DNA of 64,000 bases. It comes from Klebsiella sp. RHBSTW-00484. Lineage in GTDB: Bacteria; Pseudomonadota; Gammaproteobacteria; Enterobacterales; Enterobacteriaceae. Numbering within the stretch: the first letter of the stretch is position 1; every line of letters begins with the position of its first letter. Of this stretch, positions 9,096 through 23,206 are shown piece after piece. Made by a program: the position numbers and the translations under genes. The notes under the pieces were generated by a model that did no database searches, was not told where the DNA came from, and worked only from the letters and a program-made list of their open reading frames with translations. The stretch lies in assembly GCF_013705725.1 (NCBI RefSeq), contig NZ_CP055481.1, positions 6,076,001 through 6,140,000 of the forward strand, given 5' to 3'.

Positions 9096-10738
9096 GATAA
9101 TTTCTCCAGCATTTCTGCGTTACTGGCACCGGGCGGCACCAACGGCCAGACGTTCTCAAGTTCATCGATTGAGACATGAAGCAGATAAGGCCCCTGGCTC
9201 GAAAGCATGGTGTCGAGTGCCGCTTCAACCTGGTCTTTACGGGTGATGTGTTGACCAGGGATGCCGAAGGCGCTGGCCAGAGTAAGGAAATCGGGGTTAT
9301 CAGTCAGAGTGGTTTCGCTATAACGTTCCTGGAAAAACAGCTGCTGCCATTGGCGAACCATCCCTAAACGCTGGTTGTCCAGCAGCACAATCTTCAGCGG
9401 CAACTGTTTACGTTTTACGGTGCCCAGCTCCTGCACGTTCATCATGAAAGAGCCGTCACCGGAGATGCAGATAACCGTATCATCCGGACGAGCCACCTGC
9501 GCGCCAACCGCTGCGGGTAAGCCGAAGCCCATCGTGCCCAAACCGCTGGAGGTAATGAAGTTTTCAGGACGTGTGTAGGACATATGCTGCGCTGACCACA
9601 TCTGATGCTGACCCACATCGGTGGTGACCACGCAATTCGCTGGCTTGCGATCGGAAAGCTGCTTCAACAACAGCGGGGCGTAGATAGCATCGCCAGGATG
9701 GTCGTAGCGCCAGGCATGCTCAGTACGCAAATCAGCATTACGTTGACGCCAAGTATCGATGGACAGCGGCTGCTGCAGTGCTGGCAGCATCGCATTCAGA
9801 TCGCCCGTCAGGCCAATATGCACCTGACGAAGCTTGTTCAATTCAGCCGGGTCGATATCCATATGGATTACCTTGGCATGCGGCGCAAAGGTATTCAGCT
9901 TGCCAGTCACGCGATCGTCAAAACGCGCGCCCACTGCGATCAGTAGATCGCACTCCTGTACCGCCAGGTTAGCCGCTTTAGTACCGTGCATTCCCAGCAT
10001 ACCCAAATAGTACGGATAATCGGCGTCCACAACACCCAAACCTTTCAGGGTACTGGTCGCTGGCATTCGCGTCACGGCTAGAAATTCACGTAACGCGGGT
10101 ACCGCCTGCGCCATACCCACGCCGCCGCCAACGTATAACATCGGCTTCTGGGACTGAGCCAACATCTGCAAAGCGTATTCGATATCCGCATATGGGAAGT
10201 CAACATCATCAGCTACCATGGAGAAATGCGGGTCGAGATCACCCTGAGCCAGCTGGATATCTTTTGGAATATCGACCAATACCGGGCCTGGACGCCCTGA
10301 GTTTGCTACATAGAAAGCTTCAGCGATTACCCGCGGCAGTTCTTCCAGCGACTGCACCAGGAAACTGTGTTTAGTGCAAGCCAGTGATAAGCCAAGAACG
10401 TCCACTTCCTGAAATGCGTCCGTACCAATGAACGGAGCAGAAACCTGGCCGGTGATAGCAACAATAGGAACAGAGTCGAGCAGTGCGTCTGCAAGGCCGG
10501 TTATCAAGTTTGTGGCGCCGGGACCAGAGGTGGCGATACACACCCCAGTTTTTCCGGTAGCACGGGCATAGCCGATGGCCGCCATCGCCGCCCCTTGTTC
10601 ATGTCGGCACAGTAAGTGTTCCACGCCGCCGTCATACAACGCATCGTAAACCGGCATAATTGCGCCACCTGGATAGCCAAATACCGTGTCGACTCCCTGT
10701 GCTCGCAAAGCATGTACAACCCACCGTGCTCCATTCAT
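9092..10738 (-). CDS. ilvG: Acetolactate synthase II large subunit (intact)
   Basis: Thiamine-diphosphate enzyme that condenses pyruvate with pyruvate or 2-oxobutyrate. The 548-residue frame is uninterrupted, unlike E. coli K-12 where ilvG carries a frameshift that makes the strain valine-sensitive. The catalytic Glu lies in [16 protein letters not shown], and the ThDP/Mg motif is [10 protein letters not shown] followed by the Asn of LDNQRLGMV. First structural gene after the ilvL attenuator. Confidence 0.98.
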   Translation of the reverse strand: MNGARWVVHALRAQGVDTVFGYPGGAIMPVYDALYDGGVEHLLCRHEQGAAMAAIGYARATGKTGVCIATSGPGATNLITGLADALLDSVPIVAITGQVSAPFIGTDAFQEVDVLGLSLACTKHSFLVQSLEELPRVIAEAFYVANSGRPGPVLVDIPKDIQLAQGDLDPHFSMVADDVDFPYADIEYALQMLAQSQKPMLYVGGGVGMAQAVPALREFLAVTRMPATSTLKGLGVVDADYPYYLGMLGMHGTKAANLAVQECDLLIAVGARFDDRVTGKLNTFAPHAKVIHMDIDPAELNKLRQVHIGLTGDLNAMLPALQQPLSIDTWRQRNADLRTEHAWRYDHPGDAIYAPLLLKQLSDRKPANCVVTTDVGQHQMWSAQHMSYTRPENFITSSGLGTMGFGLPAAVGAQVARPDDTVICISGDGSFMMNVQELGTVKRKQLPLKIVLLDNQRLGMVRQWQQLFFQERYSETTLTDNPDFLTLASAFGIPGQHITRKDQVEAALDTMLSSQGPYLLHVSIDELENVWPLVPPGASNAEMLEKLS

Positions 10739-10822
10739 AGTTACTTCCCCGTCATAGATCGAGAGAAACAGAACATTATGCTACTCATCATCATCTGCTC
10801 CTCACTTCTGTTTTTAAGTTAT

Positions 10823-10853
10823 AAAAAAACCCCCGGACCTTTCGGTGCGGGGG
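10823..10853 (-). terminator. Attenuator terminator of ilvGMEDA
   Basis: On the minus strand CCCCCG (complement of 10848-10853) pairs with CGGGGG (complement of 10830-10835), and the hairpin is followed by a run of seven U. It lies 25-55 bp after the ilvL stop, the position of the ilv attenuator. Readthrough depends on ribosome stalling at the Ile/Val/Leu codons of ilvL. Confidence 0.92.
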
Positions 10854-10877
10854 TCTTAGTTCGTTAAGGCTTGTTTT

Positions 10878-10976
10878 TTAAGCCTTTCCTCGTCCAAGTG
10901 CAGCCCCGCACGGTGGGATAATAATCACCACCACGCTAATCACGACCAGGCTAATCACTCGTAGAAGGGCTGTCAT
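10878..10976 (-). CDS. ilvL: ilvGMEDA operon leader peptide
   Basis: A 32-residue leader on the minus strand starting MTALLRVISLVVIS and continuing with a dense run of Val and Ile, then IIIPPCGAALGRGKA. It matches the E. coli IlvL peptide as I remember it. About 13 of the 32 codons are Ile, Val or Leu, so starvation for any of these stalls the ribosome and prevents the attenuator hairpin downstream. Found by reading the sequence directly because it is short. Confidence 0.97.
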   Translation of the reverse strand: MTALLRVISLVVISVVVIIIPPCGAALGRGKA

Positions 10977-11327
10977 TTTATGTTCTTTCTGGCTTCATGT
11001 TCGAAGGAATACCTAAAGAGGTACCACAGACATCACATTAAACACAAGATTTTTTTATGACTGAGTTTATTACCCTGCTAACCATTTCTGAGAAGATAAT
11101 TGTTTTTAATAAGAAAAATATGAAATGAAAATATTTCAATTTGTGGAGCATACCACAGCACTTTCTCATACCGCTGACCCACGATTGCCTTCTGCGAGTC
11201 AGTTTCCAAAAATGCCTGAAGCGTAACAACTGGCAGTGAATCGACTGGAAGGAGGCATCTAAAATTCAATATTGCTGGATTACTCAGCAAAAAATCCCCG
11301 ACATAATTCCTGCTATCAGGAGGTTTT
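10977..11327. other. ilvL-yifB intergenic region
   Basis: Between the divergent ilvL and yifB starts. The ilvL promoter must lie in the right-hand part of the AT-rich stretch just upstream of ilvL (about 10980-11110), with A/T tracts at 11049-11056 and 11098-11130 that could bend DNA or bind Lrp/IHF. I did not find a convincing -35/-10 pair by eye. The short open frames here have no family resemblance. The yifB ribosome site AGGAGG lies at 11318-11323. Confidence 0.6.
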
Positions 11328-12848
11328 ATGTCACTTGCCATAGTTTACACACGCGCTGCTCTCGGGATCGGTGCTCCGCTTATCACGATTGAAGTGCATA
11401 TCAGCAACGGGCTCCCTGGCCTGACGATGGTGGGACTTCCCGAAACAACGGTTAGAGAAGCCCGTGACCGAGTGCGTAGTGCAATTATTAACAGCGGCTA
11501 CACCTGGCCTGCAAAGAAAATCACCATCAATCTGGCGCCAGCCGATCTGCCAAAAGAAGGGGGACGATACGATTTACCTATCGCTCTCGCGCTTCTGGTG
11601 GCATCAGAGCAGTTAAATGCTACCAAGTTGAATCAATATGAGTTTGTCGGTGAATTGGCGCTTACAGGCGCCCTACGTGGCGTTCCTGGGGCTATATCCA
11701 GCGCGATGGAAGCAATAAAGGCGGGTCGAAAAATAATTGTCTCTGACGAGAATGCTACGGAAGTTGGCTTAATCGGCGGTAGCGACTGCCTTATTTCCGG
11801 ACATCTACAGGAGGTCTGTGCTTTTCTCGAAGGAATAAACCCTCTGAATTTTCCTATCCAGGAAGGAGAATGTTCGAATGAGACATTAGTGGACCTTCGT
11901 GATGTCATTGGTCAACAGCAAGGGAAGCGTGCGCTGGAAATCATCGCTGCAGGTGGCCATAACTTGCTGATGATAGGCCCGCCAGGCACTGGTAAAACGA
12001 TGCTCGCCAGTCGTCTACCGGGTCTGCTGCCGCCGCTGAGTAACCAGGAGGCGCTGGAAAGCGCAGCGATACTTAGTCTGGTCAATTCCAGCCATGCAAC
12101 GAAACAGTGGCGTTGTAGGCCGTTCCGCGCCCCACATCACAGTGCATCTCTTGCCGCCATGGTGGGCGGAGGGTCAATCCCCGCGCCAGGGGAGATTTCC
12201 CTTGCCCATAATGGGATTCTGTTCCTTGATGAGCTACCCGAGTTTGAACGTAGGGTACTGGATGCATTGCGAGAGCCAATTGAGTCAGGGATAATTCATA
12301 TTTCTCGTACCCGCGCAAAAATCGATTATCCAGCGCGTTTCCAACTCATCGCCGCAATGAACCCTAGCCCGACAGGGCATTATCAAGGCCAGCATAATCG
12401 TACATCACCAGAACAGATTCTGCGTTACCTGGGGCGTTTATCCGGCCCCTTTCTTGACCGCTTTGATCTCTCACTGGAAATCCCACTCCCGCCACCGGGG
12501 GTATTAAGTCAGGGTACAAACGAAGAAGAGGGCAGCGCCAGCGTACGGCTGCGGGTTTTGGCGGCACGCGAAAGGCAGTTATCCCGACAGAAGAAACTTA
12601 ATGCGCACCTGGGAAATAACGAAATGAAAGTCTGGTGTCAGCTACATAAAGACGATGCTATGTGGCTGGAGCAGACCTTGTCGCAACTTGGACTCTCGAT
12701 ACGAGCCTGGCAGCGTCTACTCAAAGTTGCCCGAACCATTGCCGATCTTGAGCAGGTGGAACACATCAAACGCTATCATTTGCAGGAAGCCCTCGGCTAT
12801 CGAGCTATAGACAGGATGTTGCTCCATCTACAAAAACTAATGGCATAA
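11328..12848 (+). CDS. yifB: YifB/ComM-family AAA+ ATPase
   Basis: 506 residues, the usual length. An N-terminal Lon-protease-like subdomain carries GLPGLTMVGLPETTVREARDR. A magnesium-chelatase type AAA+ core follows, with Walker A GPPGTGKTMLASR (about residue 220), Walker B LFLDELPEF and the sensor segment AAMNPSPTGHY. ComM from Vibrio is a hexameric helicase that promotes branch migration during natural transformation; the enterobacterial role is less clear. The gene diverges from the ilv operon and converges on yifE across a shared terminator. Confidence 0.95.
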   Translation: MSLAIVYTRAALGIGAPLITIEVHISNGLPGLTMVGLPETTVREARDRVRSAIINSGYTWPAKKITINLAPADLPKEGGRYDLPIALALLVASEQLNATKLNQYEFVGELALTGALRGVPGAISSAMEAIKAGRKIIVSDENATEVGLIGGSDCLISGHLQEVCAFLEGINPLNFPIQEGECSNETLVDLRDVIGQQQGKRALEIIAAGGHNLLMIGPPGTGKTMLASRLPGLLPPLSNQEALESAAILSLVNSSHATKQWRCRPFRAPHHSASLAAMVGGGSIPAPGEISLAHNGILFLDELPEFERRVLDALREPIESGIIHISRTRAKIDYPARFQLIAAMNPSPTGHYQGQHNRTSPEQILRYLGRLSGPFLDRFDLSLEIPLPPPGVLSQGTNEEEGSASVRLRVLAARERQLSRQKKLNAHLGNNEMKVWCQLHKDDAMWLEQTLSQLGLSIRAWQRLLKVARTIADLEQVEHIKRYHLQEALGYRAIDRMLLHLQKLMA

Positions 12849-12871
12849 AAAAAGGGCTTACGCCCTTTTTT
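12847..12871. terminator. Bidirectional terminator between yifB and yifE
   Basis: GGGC (12854-12857) pairs with GCCC (12862-12865) around a 4-nt loop, extended by A7 on the left against T6 on the right. The symmetric A/T tracts give a U-run in both directions for the two converging genes. Confidence 0.85.
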
Positions 12872-12872
12872 C

Positions 12873-13211
12873 TTAATCATCGCTTTCTGTGTAATCTTCC
12901 GTACCTTCCACCTGCGGTTTCCCGCCGGACAGAGTATGAAAACGTTTTGGACGCTTAATACGCGCCATATACTTAATCCAGACGCGTTCTATCTCAGTTG
13001 CTGGCTCACGTTCGCCGCGACATACCGAAACAAACTGTTTTTCATCTTCGGTAACGGGCTCGCGTTTACCCAATTCGAGTTCATTAAAGGCATAACCATG
13101 ACGTTCCAGCAGTTGCGCCTCTTTGATGGTGAAATCTCCATGACGGGAAAACCCGCGCGGATAATTTTTATTGTCGAAAAAACGATTAGTTGTCGTAAAG
13201 CTTTCCGCCAT
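12873..13211 (-). CDS. maoP: YifE/MaoP, Ori macrodomain organisation protein
   Basis: A 112-residue acidic protein starting [27 protein letters not shown]. It matches E. coli YifE, renamed MaoP, which acts at the maoS site near this locus to organise the Ori macrodomain and limit DNA mobility. The C-terminus is very acidic ([11 protein letters not shown]). Convergent with yifB, divergent from hdfR. I did not try to place maoS because I do not recall its sequence reliably. Confidence 0.93.
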   Translation of the reverse strand: MAESFTTTNRFFDNKNYPRGFSRHGDFTIKEAQLLERHGYAFNELELGKREPVTEDEKQFVSVCRGEREPATEIERVWIKYMARIKRPKRFHTLSGGKPQVEGTEDYTESDD

Positions 13212-13329
13212 CCTACACGCTCCTGATTCTTTGGCCGAGCTATTTATGGCGCGGAGTATTAGTTACGCTTGACAGAGCGTCAAACAAAACATTTAAATCA
13301 TCACGACAAATAATTTTGTGGAGAAGAGT

Positions 13330-14151
13330 GTGGATACGGAATTGCTCAAGACTTTCCTTGAGGTGAGCAGAACTCGTCACTTTGGCCGGGCTGCGGAGGC
13401 GCTTTATCTGACACAGTCAGCAGTTAGCTTTCGTATTCGCCAGTTGGAGAACCAGCTGGGTGTGAATCTTTTCACCCGTCATCGTAACAACATCCGCCTG
13501 ACTCCAGCTGGAGAAAAACTGCTGCCCTATGCTGAAACCCTGATGAATACCTGGCAGGCCGCGCGTAAGGAGGTCGCAAATTCTTCCCGGCATAATGAAT
13601 TTTCGATAGGTGCCAGTGCTTCTCTTTGGGAGTGCCTACTCAATGAATGGCTTGGGAAGCTCTACACTGAGCCCTATAACCTGCAGTTTGAGGCGCGGAT
13701 TGCACAGCGGCAATCGCTGGTCAAACAGCTGCACGAGCGCCAGCTTGATCTGCTGATCACGACAGAATCGCCGAAGATGGATGAACTAAGCAGCCAGTTA
13801 CTTGGCAACTTTACACTCGCGCTTTATTGCACATCGCCGACTAAAAACAAAAATGAATTGAATTATCTACGCCTGGAATGGGGACCTGATTTTCAACAAA
13901 ATGAAGTAGGATTGATCGGTAATGACGATATACCTCTGCTAACGACCAGTTCTGCAGAATTAGCCTACCGGCAACTCAGTGCGCTCAAGGGATGCACATG
14001 GCTGCCAGTACGGTGGGCACAGGAGAAAATCGGCTTGTATACGGTTACGGATAGCGTGACGCTTTCACGCCCTCTTTATGCAATTTGGCTACAAAACAGC
14101 GATAAGCAGACGCAGATTCGCGAGATCCTGAAAAGCAGTATTTTAGGATAA
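13330..14151 (+). CDS. hdfR: LysR-type regulator HdfR
   Basis: LysR protein known in E. coli as an H-NS-controlled repressor of the flagellar master operon flhDC. The GTG at 13330 begins [21 protein letters not shown], matching the E. coli N-terminus, and GGAGAAG sits 5 nt upstream; an in-frame GTG four codons earlier overlaps that ribosome site and is rejected. 273 residues, slightly shorter than the 279 in E. coli, with most divergence in the last third. The gene runs towards the end of the rRNA operon and converges on its terminator. Confidence 0.95.
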   Translation: MDTELLKTFLEVSRTRHFGRAAEALYLTQSAVSFRIRQLENQLGVNLFTRHRNNIRLTPAGEKLLPYAETLMNTWQAARKEVANSSRHNEFSIGASASLWECLLNEWLGKLYTEPYNLQFEARIAQRQSLVKQLHERQLDLLITTESPKMDELSSQLLGNFTLALYCTSPTKNKNELNYLRLEWGPDFQQNEVGLIGNDDIPLLTTSSAELAYRQLSALKGCTWLPVRWAQEKIGLYTVTDSVTLSRPLYAIWLQNSDKQTQIREILKSSILG

Positions 14152-14206
14152 GATCAATCCTCCATGGATGGGGGATATGAGGAATAATAACGAGGAAAAT
14201 TAAAGA

Positions 14207-14237
14207 CAAAAAAAATCCTTTGCCTAAGCAAAGGATT
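14207..14237 (-). terminator. rRNA operon terminator
   Basis: A 10-bp perfect stem, AATCCTTTGC (14214-14223) with GCAAAGGATT (14228-14237), closes a 4-nt loop. On the minus strand it is followed by a run of at least eight U. It lies 6 bp past the 3' end of tRNA-Trp and ends the operon. Confidence 0.92.
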
Positions 14238-14243
14238 ATTATA

Positions 14244-14319
14244 TGGCAGGGGCGGAGAGACTCGAACTCGCGACACCCGGTTTTGGAGACCGGTGCTCTA
14301 CCAACTGAGCTACGCCCCT
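14244..14319 (-). tRNA. trpT: tRNA-Trp (CCA)
   Basis: 76 nt including an encoded CCA end. Cloverleaf: acceptor AGGGGCG, T-arm GTTCGAGTC, anticodon loop with CCA for UGG codons. Distal tRNA of the rRNA operon, as in E. coli rrnC. Confidence 0.98.
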
Positions 14320-14372
14320 AAATTTTCTTATCATTAAGCCTGCTAGATTAGCAGGCTTAATTTTCTAATAAG

Positions 14373-14449
14373 TGGCGGAACGGACGGGACTCGAACCCGC
14401 GACCCCCTGCGTGACAGGCAGGTATTCTAACCGACTGAACTACCGCTCC
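14373..14449 (-). tRNA. aspT: tRNA-Asp (GTC)
   Basis: 77 nt including CCA. Acceptor GGAGCGG, T-arm GTTCGAGTC, anticodon GTC. It lies between 5S rRNA and tRNA-Trp, the order found downstream of rrnC in E. coli. Confidence 0.98.
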
Positions 14450-14503
14450 ACCGAATTTCTTTACAACCACCGGTTTAATGCCCCGGTTTCACTTGCTAAT
14501 TTG

Positions 14504-14623
14504 ATGCCTGGCAGTTCCCTACTCTCACATGGGGAGACCCCACACTACCATCGGCGCTACGGCGTTTCACTTCTGAGTTCGGCATGGGGTCAGGTGGGAC
14601 CACCGCGCTGTCGCCGCCAGGCA
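14504..14623 (-). rRNA. rrf: 5S ribosomal RNA
   Basis: 120 nt on the minus strand, beginning TGCCTGGC and ending GCCAGGCAT, with the expected terminal helix. Sequence close to E. coli 5S throughout. Confidence 0.97.
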
Positions 14624-14640
14624 AATTCTTTGTGCTCAGT

Positions 14641-14753
14641 ACGCAATTCTTTATCGCATCAGCCGCGTTGCCCGCGCTCGTAAAGTCAGTCACATACTTC
14701 AGTATGCTCCTTCCTTTCCATCGCTTGTCGCCTTGCTGCTGCGTAAATTATTG
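14641..14753. repeat. Imperfect palindromic insert in the 23S-5S spacer
   Basis: The 23S-5S spacer is 196 bp, about twice what I recall for E. coli. The extra part contains an imperfect inverted repeat: CGCATCAGCCGCGTTGCCCGCG on the left faces a related complement ending near 14753. At its centre TCACATACTTCAGTATGCT is shared, in inverted orientation, with the insert between the two spacer tRNAs. It resembles the ribosomal spacer loop inserts known to move among rrn operons. Confidence 0.6.
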
Positions 14754-14819
14754 CCTACTCAACTCTGAATCTAAGCTGAAAATCTTCTCTCAATTCCGCC
14801 AAAACATCTTCGGCGTTGT

Positions 14820-17728
<2,909 letters not shown>

Positions 17729-17934
17729 TCACAACCCGAAGATGTTTCGTAAAACACTTCGTGCTGCAAAAATTTGAGAGACTCGAACACACTGTCATTC
17801 TGTTCTTATTACGGAGAACAGACACAGTGTGTCGTTTCAATTTTCAGCTTGATCCAGATTTTTAAAGAGCAAAACTTCGCAGTGCACCTTTTCAGGTACA
17901 CTCTGAAGTTTTCTTATTTTTTGCAGTAAAAGGA

Positions 17935-18010
17935 TGGTGGAGCTATGCGGGATCGAACCGCAGACCTCCTGCGTGCAAGGCAGGCGCTCTCCCAGCTGAG
18001 CTATAACCCC
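17935..18010 (-). tRNA. alaT: tRNA-Ala (TGC)
   Basis: 76 nt including CCA. Acceptor GGGGTTA/TAGCTCC, T-arm GGTTCGATCC, anticodon TGC. Spacer tRNA between 16S and 23S, downstream of tRNA-Ile. E. coli rrnB and rrnC instead carry tRNA-Glu. Confidence 0.98.
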
Positions 18011-18037
18011 ATCGTAAAAACTTATCTCTGTACCGCT

Positions 18038-18119
18038 AATTCTTGTTGAGGCAAGGCGTGGTGACACGAAGCATACTGAAGTATGTGAGTGTCGCCGCAA
18101 CGCAACATCAGCAAGAATT
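18038..18119. repeat. Palindromic insert between tRNA-Ala and tRNA-Ile
   Basis: An 82-bp imperfect palindrome with perfect 8-bp ends, AATTCTTG (18038-18045) and CAAGAATT (18112-18119), abutting the tRNA-Ile 3' end. Its centre, AGCATACTGAAGTATGTGA, is the reverse complement of the centre of the 23S-5S spacer insert. In the transcript it would fold into one long hairpin separating the two tRNA precursors. Confidence 0.7.
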
Positions 18120-18196
<77 letters not shown>

Positions 18197-18223
18197 GCAG
18201 AGATTTTTTACTGCTAATTTTTC

Positions 18224-18246
18224 ATCAGACAATCTGTGTGAGCACT
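18224..18246 (-). promoter_or_regulatory. 3' half of the pre-16S processing stem
   Basis: ATCAGACAATCTGTGTGAGCACT on the plus strand is the near-perfect reverse complement of 19913-19935 in the leader. The two RNA strands would form the long stem enclosing 16S rRNA that RNase III cuts. Confidence 0.75.
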
Positions 18247-18267
18247 ACAAAGGCAGGTTCTTTAAGG

Positions 18268-19807
<1,540 letters not shown>

Positions 19808-19912
19808 AAGTTTGATGCTCGTGAATTAAACTTCGTAATGAATTACGTATGTTCACTCAGAGACTTGGTATTCATTTTTCGTCTTGCGACGTTAAGAATC
19901 CATGTCACTTTG

Positions 19913-19951
19913 AGTGCCCACACAGATTGTCTGATAAATTGTTAAAGAGCA
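19913..19951 (-). promoter_or_regulatory. rRNA leader boxA and 5' half of the processing stem
   Basis: The minus strand reads TGCTCTTTAAC (boxA, 19941-19951), then the sequence ATCAGACAATCTGTGTGGGC that pairs with the region after 16S. BoxA binds NusB/NusE for antitermination. A second boxA-like TGCTCTTTAAAAA lies in the Ala-23S spacer near 17865. Confidence 0.85.
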
Positions 19952-19989
19952 GTGCAACGCGGCTTTCGCTCACCGTTGCGAGGTCCCGT

Positions 19990-20017
19990 ATAATACGTTT
20001 TCCTCATTCAGAGTCAA
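19990..20017 (-). promoter_or_regulatory. rRNA promoter P2
   Basis: Minus strand TTGACT (-35, 20012-20017) and TATTAT (-10, 19990-19995) with 16-bp spacing, the position and form of rrn P2. Confidence 0.85.
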
Positions 20018-20109
20018 GCGTTTAATTTCGCTTTTCTCTGCCGGCGTTCATCGCTGAACCCCGCTAACCCGGCGGCCTGTAAGCCGTTGTTCCGTGTCAG
20101 TGGTGGCGC

Positions 20110-20137
20110 ATTATAGGGAGTTCTGAGAAGTTGACAA
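20110..20137 (-). promoter_or_regulatory. rRNA promoter P1
   Basis: Minus strand TTGTCA (-35, 20132-20137) and TATAAT (-10, 20110-20115), 16-bp spacing, followed by the GCGCCACC discriminator that makes P1 sensitive to ppGpp/DksA. An A/T-rich UP-like tract lies immediately upstream (about 20139-20160); Fis sites would extend into murI. Confidence 0.92.
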
Positions 20138-20188
20138 GCCCTGTTTTCAAAAAATCTTTTAACCGTCTCTTTTTTGCGCAAAACACCC

Positions 20189-21040
20189 TTAGAGCGGCAG
20201 TTTTTCCAGCGATTCGAAGCCATAGCGCCGCAGAACGGATAAAAGTTGTTCAGTTTCTGCCGTCAACGCCATGCAGTACGCAATATTCGCATCACTAGAT
20301 TTTGCATCCGGCGCTTCATGCTCCAGCAGCCAGGCCGTTCGACGCGCAATGGCCGCACCGGAGTCGATCATTCTCGTCCCCTGAGGCAGAACTTGTTGCA
20401 ACTCGTCATGTAATAGAGGGAAGTGCGTACAGCCCAGCACAACAGTATCTGGAGGTTCCTGCATCCTCAGCCAGGGCCGCAGGATACGACGCAGCTCATC
20501 CAGCGGGACTGGCTCACCATGCAGTTTAGCTTCCGCCAGTTCCACCAACTCCGCCGACCCCAGCATCTCGATCCGGCACTCATTAGCAAAGCGGGCAATA
20601 AGTTCGCGTGTATAAGGACGCTTTACCGTCCCGCGCGTTGCCAGCAGACCCACAATACCATTCGCCGTCAAGCGTGCTGCCGGTTTTATTGCCGGGACAA
20701 CACCAACGACAGGAAATGCGAATTTATCGCGCAGTGCGGGGAGGGAAACGGTACTTGCGGTATTACAGGCAATAACGGCCAGCGCCAGCGGGTAATGCTG
20801 CTGAACAGCGGTCACGATCTCAAGGACTCGTTCAACAATAAACTCTTCGCTTTTCTCACCGTATGGAAAAGCGACGTTATCGAAAGCGTAGATGTAATGG
20901 AGTTCCGGCAGGAGATGCCGAATCTCATTATATACCGACAACCCACCGACGCCGGAATCAAACACCAGCACGGTGGGACGTGGTTTAGAAGGTGTAGCTG
21001 CCAGACAAGGTGTATTCCCGTCCTGCAGTTGGGTAGCCAT
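20189..21040 (-). CDS. murI: Glutamate racemase
   Basis: Makes D-glutamate for peptidoglycan by a two-cysteine mechanism. 283 residues, starting [18 protein letters not shown] like the E. coli protein with its N-terminal extension for UDP-MurNAc-Ala activation. Catalytic cysteines are in ACNTAST (about residue 92) and GCTHFPLL (about 204), with the acid motif DSGVGGLSV near residue 28. Its start lies 56 bp inside the end of btuB, an overlap also seen in E. coli. Confidence 0.98.
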   Translation of the reverse strand: MATQLQDGNTPCLAATPSKPRPTVLVFDSGVGGLSVYNEIRHLLPELHYIYAFDNVAFPYGEKSEEFIVERVLEIVTAVQQHYPLALAVIACNTASTVSLPALRDKFAFPVVGVVPAIKPAARLTANGIVGLLATRGTVKRPYTRELIARFANECRIEMLGSAELVELAEAKLHGEPVPLDELRRILRPWLRMQEPPDTVVLGCTHFPLLHDELQQVLPQGTRMIDSGAAIARRTAWLLEHEAPDAKSSDANIAYCMALTAETEQLLSVLRRYGFESLEKLPL

Positions 21041-22841
21041 ATGCTGTCTCGTAATCTTTATCGAACAGGTTGGCTATTTTACCACGAACTGTCAGGTGTG
21101 AGGTGACAGGATATGACAATCCGACATCCCATAGGCTTACGCCACCCAGTTTAACATCACGGCTGTTGTCATAATCGTTATCGTAACGCTGACCGATATA
21201 CTGATACATCACGTTCCAACCCAGATCGTAGACCTGTCCCGTCAGTTCATACTTCGCCTGTTGCTTAGCGCGACGATAAAGCACTTTATCTGTTTCATCA
21301 TCACGCGGGTCGACATACTGCAACGTCAGGTGATGTTCGACTGGGCCGGTCGTGATATTACCCGTCCACTCTACACCTTTAATCGTGGCTGACTTCACGT
21401 TAACGTATTGATTGTTTTTGTAATCTATCAGGTTTTGAATTTCGTAATGGTATGCCGACAAGCGCCAATCCAGCGGCCCCGTTAGTCCATCAATTCCCGC
21501 TTCCCACTGTTTAGACTCTTCCGGCTTCAGATCCGGGTTAGCTGCGATACCAGGGCCGTAAGAGGAGGCAAAGCGCGTCGCCCCATACTGCTGACCCAGC
21601 GACGGAGCCAGGAAACCTGTACCGTAGGAGAGCGTTGCTCGATAACCTTCAACAAACTCCCAGCCCGCCGCCGTCTGCCAGGTACCGTGCCAGCCGAACT
21701 GCTCATCGTGATCTTCGCGGCCCGATGCTTCCAGGGTGACGCTATCAATCTGCTGCTGCCCAGTCAGATAAAGCCCGGTAGTGTCGCGTTTGTAGCTATC
21801 CGACAGCGTCGTGCTGCTTGAGAATAGTTTTTCCTGTTTCCAGTCAACGCCACCGCTAATTGCACCATGCCCAACCTCAACACTATTCCCCCACTGGATA
21901 TAACGCTGTTCCATATCGTCGAGCGTCGCATCACCCGCATAGCGGCCGAGGTCATTGCTGTAGTTGTAACTTTTAAGATGCTGATAGTTCGCAATCAGTT
22001 GAGAGGAATAGATGCCAGAGTTGTAGCGCAGACCGGTATCCCATGACTGGTTGTAGTTCTGCACTTCATCATTACCGCCCACATAGCCATACCCGCCCTG
22101 ATCGTAGTCACTGTTCGCGGTATAACCGTAGCCACGGAAGAAACCGGAGAAGCTATCGCCAAACTTATGCTGTACGCCCCCCCAGAACATCTTGTTGCGG
22201 TAGCCATCACGATCGCTATCACCACTATAGGTGGAGTTCGGCTGGACGTTAAAACCTTTTGTTGTCTGGTACGAACCGGCGGCCGTGACGAGGGTATCGC
22301 CAAAGCGCTTATTCATCGCACCATCGTAGGTCTGATAGCCGTTGCTGCCCACACCCGCATTAATCTGCGAACGCTCTTCGTCACTCATGGTAATGATGTT
22401 GACCACACCACCAATCGCCCCGGAACCGTAAACAGCAGAACGCGGCCCGCGGATATACTCAACACGCTGCACCAGGGATACCGGGATCTGGCCAATATCA
22501 ATGCCATTCGTTATGCCAGCACGCGCCATTGGCACACCATCAATCAGCACCAGAACATGACGCCCTTCCGTGCCGCGAACGTAGAGAGAAGAGCTGCTCC
22601 CCATCCCGCCGGTCTGCGAAATATCCACCCCCGGCAGGCGACGCATCACATCATTAAGATCTTTTGACTGCCAGCGCTGAATATCTTCCCGCGTAACAAC
22701 ATCCGTTGGCGCAAGGACCGTGTTGACCGGCTGTTGAAAACGGTTTGCCGTCACCACTAACGTATCTGAATTGCTGTCTTGCGCCCAGCCGGAAAATGCC
22801 GTGACGGAGAGGGCCGTCATCAGCGAAGCCTTTTTAATCAT
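20985..22841 (-). CDS. btuB: TonB-dependent vitamin B12 outer membrane receptor
   Basis: 618 residues. A signal peptide (cleaved after GWAQ) is followed by the TonB box DTLVVTA, the plug domain (about 30-150) and a 22-strand barrel ending in the C-terminal aromatic TLSGSYTF. It imports cobalamin across the outer membrane with BtuF/CD downstream, and in E. coli is also the receptor for E colicins and BF23. Expression is controlled by the cobalamin riboswitch in its leader. Confidence 0.97.
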   Translation of the reverse strand: MIKKASLMTALSVTAFSGWAQDSNSDTLVVTANRFQQPVNTVLAPTDVVTREDIQRWQSKDLNDVMRRLPGVDISQTGGMGSSSSLYVRGTEGRHVLVLIDGVPMARAGITNGIDIGQIPVSLVQRVEYIRGPRSAVYGSGAIGGVVNIITMSDEERSQINAGVGSNGYQTYDGAMNKRFGDTLVTAAGSYQTTKGFNVQPNSTYSGDSDRDGYRNKMFWGGVQHKFGDSFSGFFRGYGYTANSDYDQGGYGYVGGNDEVQNYNQSWDTGLRYNSGIYSSQLIANYQHLKSYNYSNDLGRYAGDATLDDMEQRYIQWGNSVEVGHGAISGGVDWKQEKLFSSSTTLSDSYKRDTTGLYLTGQQQIDSVTLEASGREDHDEQFGWHGTWQTAAGWEFVEGYRATLSYGTGFLAPSLGQQYGATRFASSYGPGIAANPDLKPEESKQWEAGIDGLTGPLDWRLSAYHYEIQNLIDYKNNQYVNVKSATIKGVEWTGNITTGPVEHHLTLQYVDPRDDETDKVLYRRAKQQAKYELTGQVYDLGWNVMYQYIGQRYDNDYDNSRDVKLGGVSLWDVGLSYPVTSHLTVRGKIANLFDKDYETAYGYPTAGREYTLSGSYTF

Positions 22842-22851
22842 TTTAAAAGCA

Positions 22852-23076
22852 TCCGTAATATGCAGAGGATGCCGCCGGCTACTATCAGTAGTACGCGATG
22901 ATAGAAACCAAATGCGACGTGTTCCGGCAGGTCTTCGGGCTTGGGGTGTGTTATGGATGAAGACTTCCCGCTAAACCACCGCAGTGTCTGCATAATGCGC
23001 TCATCCCACTGTTCCTTACCGCTGCGCGTCAGCTCCAGATTTACACTGGATTCCCTATTAACACATAGGACCGGTA
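22852..23076 (-). ncRNA. Cobalamin riboswitch of btuB
   Basis: The minus-strand leader contains CCGGTCCTATGTGTTAATAG, GGGAATCCAGTG, GGAGCTGACGCGCAGCGGT and AAGCCCGAAGACCTGCCGG (the B12 box region) in the order of the E. coli btuB leader, and ends just before the btuB ribosome site with a GGATG-type hairpin that can mask it. Adenosylcobalamin binding lowers btuB translation. An 80-codon open frame across this stretch has no family resemblance and is an accident. Confidence 0.93.
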
Positions 23077-23206
23077 ACATGATGCTATAATTAGAAACAT
23101 ATAGATGTCCAGACTTCTATCGTTATATTTCTGAATATCATCAGGGCTGGACATCCCCGACACTTTCCCTACAATCCCCGCGTACTTATTTTATTCAGGA
23201 TGCATC

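Noticed and set aside
11038..11341. Two overlapping minus-strand frames upstream of yifB
   Set aside because: No ribosome site and no family resemblance; they lie in the ilvL-yifB promoter region.
22838..23080. 80-codon frame upstream of btuB
   Set aside because: It coincides with the cobalamin riboswitch, whose conserved boxes explain the sequence.
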